This document shows, one piece after another, positions 1 to 11,100 of a DNA stretch of 64,000 nucleotides. A program made the translations under genes and the position numbers. The notes beneath the pieces are model-generated. The model was not told where the DNA came from. It made no database searches and saw only the letters and a program-made list of their open reading frames with translations. The DNA is from Ephemerocybe angulata. Taxonomy: Eukaryota; Basidiomycota; Agaricomycetes; Agaricales; Psathyrellaceae. Every line of letters starts with the position of its first letter. Position 1 is the stretch's first letter. The stretch spans positions 186,001-250,000 of the forward strand of contig JAACJK010000221.1 in NCBI GenBank assembly GCA_013368325.1. The letters run 5' to 3'.

Positions 1-165
1 CTGCTGATCTTTCGGCCCTCCTGGAGACGGATTCGCAGAGCTTGGTGGTGAACCGCAGGCGAGAAGCCGTGGGAGGATATCCTCTTCCACAAACCTTGCA
101 CGACGCTCGAGGGAAGCGATGAGGTCCGACGCATCTTCAGCCAGTTTCGAAGGAATTGGGGGCAT
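1..165 (-). CDS. 5' part of an unidentified leftward gene
   Basis: A minus-strand frame opens with ATG at 165 (complement of cat 163-165) and stays open for 55 codons to the window edge, so the gene continues outside. The visible N-terminus is charged and helix-prone, with a run of acidic and arginine residues (LIASLERRARFV, then EEDILPRLLACG), followed by a Ser/Pro-rich stretch. No signal peptide or membrane segment is seen. The layout loosely recalls the N-terminus of fungal Sec20-type SNARE proteins, but this is a weak impression from memory and I assign no function. It is divergently oriented to the F-box gene starting at 569, leaving about 400 bp for a shared promoter region. An intron may lie just beyond the edge. 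Confidence 0.45.
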   Translation of the reverse strand, partial: MPPIPSKLAEDASDLIASLERRARFVEEDILPRLLACGSPPSSANPSPGGPKDQQ

Positions 166-568
166 TGTCGTTGTATATGACAGCCTTTTGAGTCAGAGGA
201 ACAGTTATAGTCGCAGTTGTGGAGCAATCAGACGCCCAAGATGTTGAAATCCTGGTTGGTGGTAGAACTATGTCGGGAACGAGGAGGGCAGCGAGGGACA
301 GGCTGCCAGACGACACGACGGCACCGCCGTCATTAATTGATGGGCTTCCACGTGACCTTGTCTGAAACAGGCGCCTGTCGGCCGTAGGCGCCGCCCAGCG
401 TGGGGAAATGCCGCTTGTCTTGTTTGGCCAAAACGCTTCTTTCTTAGTTCGCGACGTTGACCATCGATATCCACCTTTCTTTTCTCCACCTGATTCATCT
501 TGACTCATAGCGTGTCCACAAGGTTGAAGAGACTTTGCCCCAGCTGCATTCGCTGACAGCCTTGAACG
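166..568. promoter_or_regulatory. Divergent intergenic promoter region
   Basis: 403 bp separate the minus-strand ATG at 165 from the plus-strand ATG at 569. Long overlapping minus-strand frames exist here, but they lack a convincing start or family signature. I see no clean TATA box. Bidirectional promoter use is inferred only from the head-to-head arrangement. Confidence 0.35.
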
Positions 569-3500
569 ATGGTGAAGCCAGCGCAGACTCGGGGCGTTGG
601 TCGTGGTGGTTCCAAATCCAACAACACTGGTGCGCACGCGCTGGAAAACGTCCCGTCTGACGGCGAGAGCTCATGTCTGAACATCGCGTTTTACAGCGGC
701 GTTGACGCGATCGGCGCGCGCCAAAGCGACAGGCAAAACTGCGCTAGGCAAACGAACGCGGTCAAACTCAAGGCCCGAGTCTGGGATTGTGGTTGATCCC
801 TCGCCCGATTCAAGTTTAGAAGGATCAGACCATCCCTCAAAGCGATTCCGCAAAGATAACGCCGTTGCTGGTCCCTCCTCTACTGTCTTGGCTCCTCCTC
901 CTGGCCTTGATCTCACAGTCCAGAAGTCCAGATCGCGCAAACGCCCTAAACTCGCCGCGTCCACTCCAACGCAGGCGGAAAAGGGCACGGCCGACTCATC
1001 CAATCCGCCTTCTCTGATTTTAACCATGCCCCTCGAAATATTTACCGAAATCCTCCTCAACACGTCGTTGAAAGATATTCTAGCCGTCTCTCGAACTTGT
1101 ACCGCCCTCCGCGCCTCCCTCCTCCTCCCGTCATCCGCGTTTATTTGGAAGCACGCGCGTCTCCATATCACAGATAGGTATAAATTCCGGGGCTATCTAG
1201 GTCCTTTTATTGGGAACCAGAATGACCCGATAGCTCAGAAGAAGAAATTGCAAGAACGGACCGACGACGTGGCAGCTTCCTTGAAGGTGCCCGACTGGGA
1301 GCAGGAGCAGTACGGTGGGGGGTCTGAATGTGGATTCTTCAAAAGCGAGGCAGAGTATGCAGCGTTTGTGTACGAGGATGGGGGTGCATGTGAAGTATGT
1401 GGGGAGAAAGGTGCATTTCTGTCGTATGCGTTGCGCATTACGTTGTGTAAAAAGGTGCCTGTTCAAATCGCTGGAGGTCGCTCGCCAAGCTAATTGGCTA
1501 CTTATTTCAGGACTCATGCCAGAAGATACTCGTTAGGTACGATGAGCATCATAGACTGGGTTGAGATCTGGCTCTGAGGCGTTATTCGACAGGGACCACA
1601 TTAGGAGGATGTCAGACCTATGGCAAACCGATCCCGATCACTATGAAATACATCCAAACCTCTATCCGCGGATGGAAGTGTACCTGAGTATGCAAACGCG
1701 GCCAAACCCTAGGATAGGTAGATACTGACTCGGCGGCAGGGACTGACCGGTTTCCCGACACGCGAGCATCCCGCACTTTGGCTGCACGGCGTAAACTGAG
1801 TGCGTTTCTATTCACATTCTCGCGTTTCAAATTTCTCAACCTTGTCCGTCTGTGTAGTGGCTGGAGAGTTGTGCAGGAAGCGCCATCCCCGACTTGAAGC
1901 CCTTATAGACGAAAACAAAGGGAAGGAAGGCGGCGTAGAGGTGAAGCCCTCCATGCTTTGACGGGCGATAGCTTCTGACAAGTGATAATCAGGTAATCAA
2001 TAAAGAGACAGAGAGGAACGAGAAATGGATGAAGGTTAGTGGGCTCCTTTAGTAGACGTGACAGATGGGATGCGAATGCCTAACTTACGTTTGCCTCCTA
2101 GCTATGCCACGCGCTCTTTGGGTGGAGGAGACAAACTCGAAATTTCTACCACGAGAATAAGAAAGCGAATCTAACTCTGTGCGTCGCGCCATCCTCTTAT
2201 TTGTTTAGCGAAACTGACTCTACTGAAGTGCGGAGTCATTTGCATTGAAACACAACACAACTGCCGAAGACCTGCTCAACTGCACGTCCTTCGGCGCGTA
2301 CTACCACAACAAAAACCAAATACATGAGCCCATCTCCGAAATAGGTGAGACACTCGGTTCTCATTGCACCCTGTCATTTCCACCGTGCTAACTAGTCTCC
2401 GTCGCATAGACTACGCTGTCTTTGCCCCAACCATAAGCGCCCAACTTGCTGCGATCGCAACGAAACGCGCTACCCGAGCCCAAGATCAAGTCTATCACAC
2501 CCTCCAAACCCAAATCATTATGCTACACAAGCACCTGGTTCGACTCGCGAAAGTTGCTCACGCTAAAAAGAAAGGCATTGTTTCTTCTGCTTCGAAGGGA
2601 AGTGCCAACTTTGAGGGTGAAAACCTGCTTCCGATCGTCCCAGCGCTCTCGGCGTTCAAGGAGATGCCGATTTTGAAGATGCTGCAGGCTACCCAGGTAA
2701 CTCTCGACGTGGATATGATATTTTCCGTGGGGAACACCATTGCGACGAAGGGGGCCGGGAAAAAGACGGAGAAAGGTGGCGGGACGTCTGCAGGAGCAAA
2801 CTGGAAGAAGGTCGTCGCGGGGCAGGTGAAGGGGAACGAGGTGAAACAGAGTTTAAAGAACGACGGAATGGTGGGCATGATGATACGGGACCAAGTACGG
2901 AAGTGGGTTAGCGACGCGAGGGAGGGGTTGGGTAGAATTTTGTTGGGGTCGGCGGCGGAAGGAGTTGAAGGTACCAGTGCGAAGGCAGCTACTAACGCTG
3001 CGAACGGCGTCTTCGCGAGATGGAGGTGCAAGAAGTGCACCTATTTCTCTCCTGAATACGTGGAAGACGAGTGTTTCGATTTCAAGGGGGCGTGTGCGCA
3101 TGAGTGCTTTGGTGGGAGGGAGAGGCCTTCGGACAGGCGGGCGAAGAAGGCGAAATGGGACGTAACGGATTTTGAGCGGGACGATCGGGCTATGGCTGCA
3201 TTGAAGAGGACGAACGAGATGACGAAAGAGGCTTTGAATAACCCGGGGCTTGATAAAGAAGAGTGGGTGTGCCATACGAATATTGCGTCTCAGTTCTTTG
3301 CGTTGTGCAAGTCGTGCGATCCTCCTGTTGTCGTGAGGTGGAAAGGGCTGGTGGGTGCTTCTCGAGCTCTGTTGTGGACTCTACTGACCTGGGTCATCGG
3401 CGTTGACAGGTAGGACACTCTCATAGACATGAGGGCGATATACACGTCGAATATGTCCCAAGCCGAGATTTGCCGGCATACCCTGTGCCTGACGACGGGA

Positions 3501-4054
3501 CGACGCAGCGCCTGATGAAAGCGAAGGCGAAACCCAAGTCCAGGGGGAAGAAGCCAGATAAGGGCGCCTTGGATAACGGGGAGGAGAAGGGAAAGGGGAA
3601 AGGTAAAGCAAAGGAGGTAGGAAATGATGAAGATAAGGAGTTAGAGAAGTCTCTTGAAGCGGAGAGGATCGTTGCATGCAGATATTGCTATAACAGCGCA
3701 CTCGCCGAGGCGGCCAAGGTGGCGGAAACCACCAACCCCGTCCTGGTTCCTGCTCAAGGCAGCGTCGTTGAAGTGGATCCCGTCATTCTTGCAGCCGATG
3801 GGGAATCTGGAAACGATGGTGGACACCCTGCGATGGTGCAAAAGCCGCTTGAGCTGGAGCCCAGGGCGTGGCTCACTTTCAACGGGATGAGATCGCATCT
3901 GAACTCGAGGTGTGTGTCGACGAGCTCCTTCATGCATTATATGTGGCTTACAAATTGGCAAATCTGTAGGCACGGGATTTACAGTATCCGAGAAGAGGAT
4001 TACTTCATGAAGAAAGTGATGCCTGAGGGAGTGGAAGGTGGCTTGAAGGGATAG
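569..4054 (+). CDS. F-box protein with C-terminal zinc-binding region
   Basis: Twelve exons join in phase: 569-629, 697-1454, 1511-1536, 1593-1687, 1740-1790, 1858-1940, 1993-2034, 2102-2178, 2229-2344, 2410-3350, 3410-3909 and 3970-4054 (2835 nt, 944 aa). An F-box lies around residues 125-170 (TMPLEIFTEILLN, then SAFIWKHAR). A Cys pair (CEVCGEK) follows in exon 2, and a charged helical middle contains the FAPTISAQLAAI segment seen in related mushroom F-box proteins. The C-terminus has CxxC pairs (CKKC, CKSC, CRYC) and ends in a C2H2-like NGMRSHLNSRHG. Known role: F-box proteins recruit substrates to SCF ubiquitin ligases through Skp1; the zinc-binding tail suggests substrate or nucleic-acid contact (inference). 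The small exons between 1511 and 2344 are the least certain part, though all phases agree. The start is the first ATG that keeps phase over the first intron. Confidence 0.82.
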
Positions 4055-5203
4055 GTGTCCGCTGGTGTACCTGAGTCCAAGTTCCTCTTCGTGTTCCTCT
4101 TTTAATTATACGCGTCGCTTGCCTTGCTGTATTCCACATTCTGTAATCGCAGGGTTCATGCTGCGTATCGTAGATAACCTTTGCGATAACAGCTAAAGCT
4201 CTAAGATGGACTTTAACGCCCAAGCAGGAGCCGCCCAACCAGGCGCCACTCTGGCATTATATTCATCGTGCGAAATTATTAGTCATCGCCTTGAAGGCGG
4301 ACTGCCCACGGGCGGCACTCGTAGGCGCGCGTCGATCTTCGTTCTTTCCCTTCCTTGGGGATTTTTGCCCTCCCTGTCCTCTGTCCCGCTTTCTAGTCTC
4401 AACAAATGGTGATTCTGCCAAACTTGGAAGAACAATGAGCTGCTCGCTGATAATCTTCTTCACGCAAGGCGAGACTGCATATCGACGTCGTTAAAGTATG
4501 TAACAGCTTGTTTTCCTTCGCTCGCTTTCGTTGCTTCGTCGACCCCTGGACTTTGGCTATAAACTGTGGCATAGCCATAGCTTGAGTGATTGGGATGTGC
4601 TACGGCTTCTTTTCTGATAGAGAGTGCTTTTGCGTGCACTCGCTTTCCGTTTCTCGCCGACTCATGGAAAAGACTTTGCCTTCGCTCTATGCCGTTTTGC
4701 CTGATTTGGGGAGGTTTTGGGAGGCTGCTGCGGCCAGGAACATCGGTGCGTTTTGCTTTTGCTCCATTCGGGATCTTTTCATTCCTGATCGCTGATGCCT
4801 GGAAGGCGAGGTAAATCTGGTAAATGGCTGCGACGTCTAGGAGAGCTATCGACCAGGAAAGCGCACATACAACTTAGAACATGAACAGTGCCATTTGAGT
4901 GTCGCCTCGAAGCCACATGAGAATCAACGCAGTTCATCTCCTCAGCCCAGGGCAGCCCTGAGCCCTGGGGCATGCCGGTCTTGGAACTGACAACAATCAC
5001 TGGCAAGATGATCAGAAATTGAGAATGCGTGCCTGGACCTAAATCCGGAATAGATCCCGTCAATATATTGCGAGCAACGTCCACAACGGAATTCAAGTGA
5101 CATCCCCCTTGTTCCACCCCTTGACTGATGCCCAACGCTCCCCAACTCTCCCTCTCCCTCCGCTAGCCCTCCCTTCGCCCCGCAAGCAGCCCGACGTTCG
5201 TTG
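4055..5203. other. Intergenic, no gene seen
   Basis: 3' flank of the F-box gene and 5' flank of the next gene. Short open frames on both strands have no family resemblance or coherent splice pattern. A TATAAA-like string lies near 4558 but no credible gene follows it directly. A signal-peptide exon for the downstream membrane protein could hide here, but I could not find one. Confidence 0.5.
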
Positions 5204-6572
5204 ATGGAGAACCCGTATGTCTTTGTCGACAACACAAGCCCGGAGATAGAGTATGTGGGCGACTGGGAGGTGGACACCGTGAACTCGAACAACACTTTCG
5301 GAGGGTCGCAGAATGTGTATCGCGTAGGGAGCAGCAACAGCACAGCTTACATGGAGTTTAAGATCGTTGGTGCGTGGTACCAGCTCCTGAGGAGCAGTCT
5401 CCCACTGGTACTAAAGCCCAAGCGCTCTCATTTGGGTTAACAGGAAAGGGTGCTGAGGTGTACGGCACATACGACAGCGCTCTCGAGCTGAAGAGTCAAA
5501 TGGACGGGTCTATCTACACCTCGTTAGACGATGGTAAAGGGAACCCCGGTGGAAGGGTGAGTCTGCAACCCACCTCCTGCCCCACGTTCCCGTCAGGCCT
5601 TACCTTGACCCATCTGCCAACAGAAAGGTGTCAGGATATTCGACCTCGGTTCGCTGTCCGGCCCTCGTACGATCAACATTCAACCCCTCGCAGGGCAGTT
5701 CATCGTCGATTACCTCATCTACCCGCCAACTGGGAGGACAGAGTTCAGCGGGAAACAACTTGTGTTTGACGACACGAACCCATCGCTCAACTTCTCGGGC
5801 GCATGGACACCACGCGCCAAATTTAACGCCTCCGCACTGCCTTTCAACAACACCCTGACATCAACGTCGCAAAAGGGCGCTTCATTCGCGATTGACTTCG
5901 TGGGTGCGTCTCTATTCGTGTTTCGACGTGGGCTACTGTCATGCCTCATGTATGAGAACGAAACAAGGACGAGCCAAGCTGATGCAAATATTCCTTTTCC
6001 AGGGTCAAGCGTCGCCGTCTACGGTGCCTTTAACAGCACAACGGGCCCCTTGTCTGCCACATTCTCAATAGACGGCTCAAACCCTTCCCCTGTCCAACTG
6101 ATCAACCAGACAGCGACAACAACCGACTGGACGCTGCATAGGCAGTTCTTCCAATATACATTCTCGGACCCTAACACGGAGACACCGCATGTCTTGAATG
6201 TAACGATCGTCGAAGCTTCCGAGTCCCAGGTCCGTGTTAACGTCCCGCTCTGACATTTCGTGAGGGGGATGACACCAGATTCCGCAACCATTTAGCCTTT
6301 CACCCTGGATTACATCCTCGCGACGGGTAACTCACACACGAAACTTTTGGAACGACAATTCCTCAAAACAGGCTCAGAGGCCAAGTCGACGGGACTGAGG
6401 GTCGGGCTTATCGTCCTTGGCATCGCGTTGGCGCTGTTCGCCTGGTTTGTGTTCTCGAAATGGCGGGAACGGAAGAGAAAGGCGAAGGGGTGTGAGTAGC
6501 TTTGAGCTATAAGGATACCCGCACGTCCTAACCTAGATTTTGGCTTTAGTGGCGGAGCTCAGCAAGCCGTGA
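5204..6572 (+). CDS. Single-pass membrane protein with galactose-binding-like repeats
   Basis: Exons 5204-5369, 5444-5556, 5624-5903, 6003-6229, 6296-6326, 6372-6491 and 6550-6572 join in frame (960 nt, 319 aa). Two beta-rich extracellular modules are visible: VDNTSPEIEYVGDW begins the first and FDDTNPSLNFSGAW the second. This D-[DN]-x-x-P-x-[IL]-x-[YF]-x-G-x-W pattern is widespread in mushroom surface proteins of unknown function. Many N-glycosylation sequons (NNT, NST, NFS, NAS, NQT) precede one hydrophobic segment (GLRVGLIVLGIALALFAWFV) and a basic stop-transfer run. The cytosolic tail is very short, ending AELSKP. No signal peptide precedes the modelled ATG, so a 5' exon may be missing, or the membrane anchor may serve as a reverse signal. 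Paralogue of the gene at 44045-45159. Function unknown; adhesion or sensing is possible. Confidence 0.78.
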
Positions 6573-7125
6573 GTATGGTGCCGCTGGCACTGGACTCGAG
6601 ACGATGAAGTGGAGAGTTAGGGTCTCTGATCCCGCATTGTGATCGAACCCAATGTTAAGCCCTCTCTCGGCGCTCCCCGGCTACGCTACATAGAGAGCCA
6701 CGGCGCCGCGATGCTGCCCTCGCTTGGACGGCCTTGTAGGGACTAACGAACTGCTACCAAACGCTCAGATGTTACTGTCTGGGTATGCACACTTGATACC
6801 AGGGTTCGTGTAATGGGTATGACTGTCATTTATTGGGGCTTACACGAAGAACATATGTACTGCAATGCTAGATTTTTTATTACGTTTTGTCCCCGACCGC
6901 CGAGGTACCGATGCCTGAGGCTTGGGCCCGTACTTAGTTTGGCTCATTGAGCATGTTTTGGCTTCGGAGGATCGTGTATGTTCGGAGCCATTGTGTTGCC
7001 GTTTCGCCAAACTTGAGGATTTTTGCCAGGTGTACCAGGAGGAAGCAAGCCCAATATATTCTAGCTTGCCAAGAACAGGAGCGAGGTGTATAAGGGTGCA
7101 TACATGGACCGCAGACAGTAATCGG
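6573..7125. other. Intergenic, no gene seen
   Basis: Between the 3' end of the membrane-protein gene and the 3' end of the convergent small-protein gene. No coding pattern or repeat stands out. Confidence 0.5.
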
Positions 7126-7621
7126 TCAAAGGAATGGGGTGATAATAGCTAGCTCCCCTTGCTCAGCCGGCTCCATCAACCAGACTCCAAGCCTTCCAGG
7201 CCTTCCTAGGAGTGGAACACATCAGCATGGTAAGAGTCCCATTGGTTTCTACCCCCAATCCTTCCGTTCGATTCACAGTTTAGGAGGATTTCGACCAGGT
7301 GAGCCGAGACCACGGAAACCGGCTGCGAGCTCCCCTGCGGACCACAGAAATTGACTGTGAAGATTAAATCAGCCTAATGCTGAGTATGTGCATCTTGTAG
7401 TCGACAAACGTACTGGATGCCGTGCCAAATGTATTGAGGGTGCTGCACCCCGTGGGGTTGTTCTGGTAAACGTTCCCGTTGAGGTTGGCAGTATGCCAGT
7501 AGGCTTCCACCCAATTCGCGTCGTCGGCGGTGGGCGATCCGCCACTGGTCTGGCATGTTCGACCAGCGAGGGCTCTGATAGAAAGGGAGGAAAAACCAAG
7601 GGCTGTGGTGCAGAACTTCAT
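7126..7621 (-). CDS. Small secreted-protein-like gene (3' end tentative)
   Basis: Minus-strand ATG at 7621. Exon 1 is 7621-7414, intron 7413-7355, exon 2 7354-7253; a possible third exon (7205-7126) uses intron 7252-7206. The first 20 residues (MKFCTTALGF...) look like a weak signal peptide with an arginine inside the hydrophobic stretch. They are followed by CQTSGGSPTADD and later by INFCGPQGSSQP and EILLNC. This spacing of CxT-S-GSP and xxCGPxG motifs matches small cysteine-containing secreted proteins common in Agaricomycetes. A TATA box sits 84 bp upstream, which supports a transcribed gene. The C-terminus of the third-exon model (LGVWLMEPAEQ) fits the family poorly, so the true end may differ or the gene may be degenerate. 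No function is assigned. Confidence 0.5.
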
Positions 7622-7704
7622 GGTAGTGATTGCAATTTGCTGTTGTGGTTTGAGGATACTGGTTCTGGTTTTGAGGATAATGGTAGCAGCTCACCTCCCA
7701 AGCA

Positions 7705-7710
7705 TTTATA
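7705..7710 (-). promoter_or_regulatory. TATA box of the small secreted-protein gene
   Basis: TATAAA on the minus strand, 84 bp upstream of the ATG at 7621, at a normal distance for a fungal core promoter. Confidence 0.5.
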
Positions 7711-7850
7711 CTATGGAAGGCTGATCGCACTCTCCAGATCCAGTTGAAGTACGGCAACACTCAGTATCTCCTACGTAGAGCTCGTGGCTGAGCTGAGGTG
7801 TCAGAACAGCCGAAACCTTCCTGCATCAGCAAAAGCCCCGGCGCGTGTGG

Positions 7851-8003
7851 GGTGTGGGCTGGTGTGGGACACACCAGGACACACCCCCACACACCCGACA
7901 CACCGCCACGATCAATTGTGTCGCATAATGCGAAGCGTATTGCCACAACAGATTGTGGCCCCACGACGGTTTGTGTCAGCCTGTGTCCCACAGATTCCAC
8001 ACC
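7851..8003. repeat. MITE-like imperfect inverted repeat
   Basis: The left arm starts GGTGTGGGCTGGTGTGGGAC and the right arm (7973-8003), read on the minus strand, starts GGTGTGGAATCTGTGGGACA. The arms match over about 30 bp with small gaps around a roughly 90 bp centre. The left-arm core TGTGGGCTnGTGTGGG recurs in the hairpin at 9022-9103. There is no coding capacity. This looks like a short non-autonomous inverted-repeat element; I could not define a target-site duplication. Confidence 0.45.
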
Positions 8004-8121
8004 TCTACACATTTCTCTATTTGTATTCTGGTACTGAATCCTTATTGCGCTCGCAGGTTGGGATAAGAGGGCAGATATTATTGAGGCTGGCATTGAACCG
8101 GGTATTACTACAACTGAGATT

Positions 8122-8139
8122 CTACTACTACTACTACTA
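8122..8139 (+). repeat. (CTA)6 microsatellite
   Basis: Six uninterrupted CTA units in gene-poor sequence. Confidence 0.85.
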
Positions 8140-8174
8140 GACATACTAATGCACACAGGAATCGTGCTCTACAA

Positions 8175-11100
8175 CTAGATACCAAACCAAAATGAAGCCG
8201 CCTGCGGCCCTGTTTGCGAGAAGCTTGACACTTGCTTGTTCAGATATTCTATGGTGAGAAGCATGTCAGCGACTCAGCATGAGAACCGCGATGGCCAATG
8301 AGAAACATACCAGCGAGCGCCGAAAGGTGGCAATAGGACACGGGTGGATGGGGAGCTCTGCATCATCAAGCGGAAAATACCTCTGGGGCATTCCCAAGGA
8401 CCAGATCGCGTCGAGATAAGATGGGGGAGGGGTTGAAGCTTGTGATGAACTTGCTGCTGTTGTCAAAGAGAGCTATAGACATCATATGGTCAGTGGTCGA
8501 TGAGCTTCGAACACGCAGGAAACACACCTATGCCCTGGAATCAGTAATCAGTCAATGCTCAAGGACGAGTCGACGACTCGGGCTGTAGGCTTCGATCCAT
8601 TAGCAGCGGTCTGGGAAGAAGGAACACATGACTACTCACCGATAAGACGACCATCCAGAGATCCCGTTATATGTTAGCAGGGGGAGCGGGGGGTCGGAGG
8701 AGGCTGGAGAAGCGATGGTGATGGTGGAGGACAAGCCAGAGCCGTCCGGACTCCGCGCCCACCCGGAAAATTTGATTCCGTCACGTGTGCACGTCGCATC
8801 ATTCGGAGTTTGAACCGACTGGGGCGAAATCAGGGCCTGTGGTTGAGGGGCACGGAAAGATTGGGGCAGCGCAGAAAGCCAGAGAATAGGTAAACCCTAC
8901 ATGTACCCTATTCCATAATTTAATCCTACCTATCTATCATCCCGCCCTCCAAGATTGCCCTCACTGAGAACCCAGTGCAAAAAGAATGCCGTGTTCGGGG
9001 ATCGAACCGTCTCCCCTGTGGAACTGTGTGGGCTTGTGTGGGCCGTGGCAAGAATGTCTCCACGATTTAGCGCCCCCACACGGCCTCCACAGCCCACACA
9101 GTTTTGCCTTTTGCTGATGTGTCGGATAGTAGGCCCACGCTAACCGAATCGTCGTCTAGTCACCATGAGATATCTTTCGTACATCATCAAGTACTACCAC
9201 CGGGGCTAGGCATCCATATCCCTCACTGCTCTACTTACCACTCATGAGCCAGAAGACTCCACACGCGCGTTACTTGCAAGATTCGGCATTCTAAACAAAC
9301 AAGCGCCCAAAAGTGCAATTTTTCTTGAAGCCTCTGTACCTCAGTTTTCAAAGGATTTCTCTCTATTAAAGCACCCAAGACTAGCAAGCTACTAATTCTC
9401 GACGACCCGTTTCACAGGTGATCAGATGAACAGATTCAAAGATTATCGGGCGCTGCTCCTTCGGAAATAAGCGCTCGGCCAGTCAAAATATGCGTGATTG
9501 TATTTTGGAGCGGCTAAGTCACGGTTGATATATTGTGTTGGGAACGGTCCCCTGGATACCGACAGATATCACAGATGATCCTGGGGAGCTAGAGCGAGTG
9601 CGAGATTCCGACAGTTTGGAGTTCAACTGCAACATCCAGAGCTTTTTTCGATGTCGCCCTGCCTCAGTCGCAAGATTCCAGACACGCGTACCGCGCGAGG
9701 GTTGAGAAGTCTCCGAGAGCGAAGAGCCTGGCGTATGAATCCTACTGGCTCAAAAGTATGTAGCAAAGCTGCTGGTGAGCAATCCAGTCGACCTAACCGA
9801 ATGTAATGGAAGCACATAAGAGTGGGTATATACTCGAGTATACAATATGGAACATCATCGCCTCAACTGCGTCGGGTCACATAAACATTAGGTTTCGGGT
9901 GGGTCAATGCAGTGCCTAGAGGTTAGCGTATACTGGATAAGTGGGCAAAGAGAAATTAGAACACAAGGTACGTTTGTCAGCGGTAAGTGCGCATATCAAT
10001 GCGCAGGGCTTGAACTTCCTCATGGCGAGTACAACTCTGGCCGAGGACGATATTGGTAATCACAAGGTAGCCTTCATACCTACCTACCCACCTGTTAGCG
10101 AGACAAATATTATGTGGTCACCGGAAGCGCAGTTATCAGTTGTACCCACCATTTAGAAAGACTTCCTCAAAATATACGGAGCTTGTACGGAGCTCCCATA
10201 TATCTCCTTTGCCTTCTTCCGATTCGCGTGACGAACCCACTAAGAACGCACGAAGTGTTCGTCCAGCCTTCGCATCGCGCAGGGCTCAGAAGGTCTATCA
10301 GGGAACTGTGAAGCTGCGACGATATGAGGCTAGGTAGAAAGGCCTTACCTTGGGCTGCCTATCAATACCAGTGCTCCATGATCGACCGAGCCTGATCCTC
10401 TGAGTTATCAGGCTATACTTACAGTATCTGGAAGGATGCAAACTCTCCAAGGGTCTGTGTGGCCCTGGTATATCAGCGGGGGGATGGTAACAAGGCAAAG
10501 TGACCCGGCCACTCGAGTGTCGTGCCCTGCGCCCTGCAAGGCTTCGCTTTAGGGTTGAGGGCGGCGGATTTGGCTTTGTTGATTTCCCACCTCGAAAGAG
10601 GTCGCAAGCCAGTGCTTAAGGACCCGGCAGCGACGGCCCTTGGAGAGTTCACCAGTTTCCTGAAGACACGGAAAATGCATTGAGTGCACGCGGAACACCG
10701 CGCTATTGCTATGCGGCCTACCTTGAACCTTAGTTCCTCTTAAGTAAGTAGAGTCATTTTGGGACCTGGTCTTCGTGCTACCCGGACCCGCAGAAGCGAC
10801 TTGGTATCAATCCGGTTGAATACAGGAAATCTGACCATGTGGTCGGTTCAAGCCGCTCAATCGTCGGGAAGCAGGAAGGTCTCTGAGATGAATATCATAT
10901 CTACACGCAGTTTGACCCACGAAGAAAGAAAGCTTGACATTGCATAAACGCTCAAAGGCAGGACTAACAGATTGTCTGGTTTGAAGGCATAGCATGCGGC
11001 GGATCTATGTGAGCGAAAAGACGAGGGAGGATAACCGCATCAGGGAAAAAACCTGTCCGTTGGTTGACCAGGTTGGGTTAGTAAGCGATTGTCCCACCGA

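Noticed and set aside
137..637. Long minus-strand open frame of 166 codons
   Set aside because: It overlaps both divergent genes, lacks a credible start, and is out of frame with the better-supported minus-strand CDS at 1-165.
8175..8654. Possible small minus-strand gene with a 7-nt microexon (GGCATAG) and a frame reading ALFDNSSKFITSFN
   Set aside because: Two rival frames are equally open, the last junction gives an immediate stop, and there is no family resemblance.
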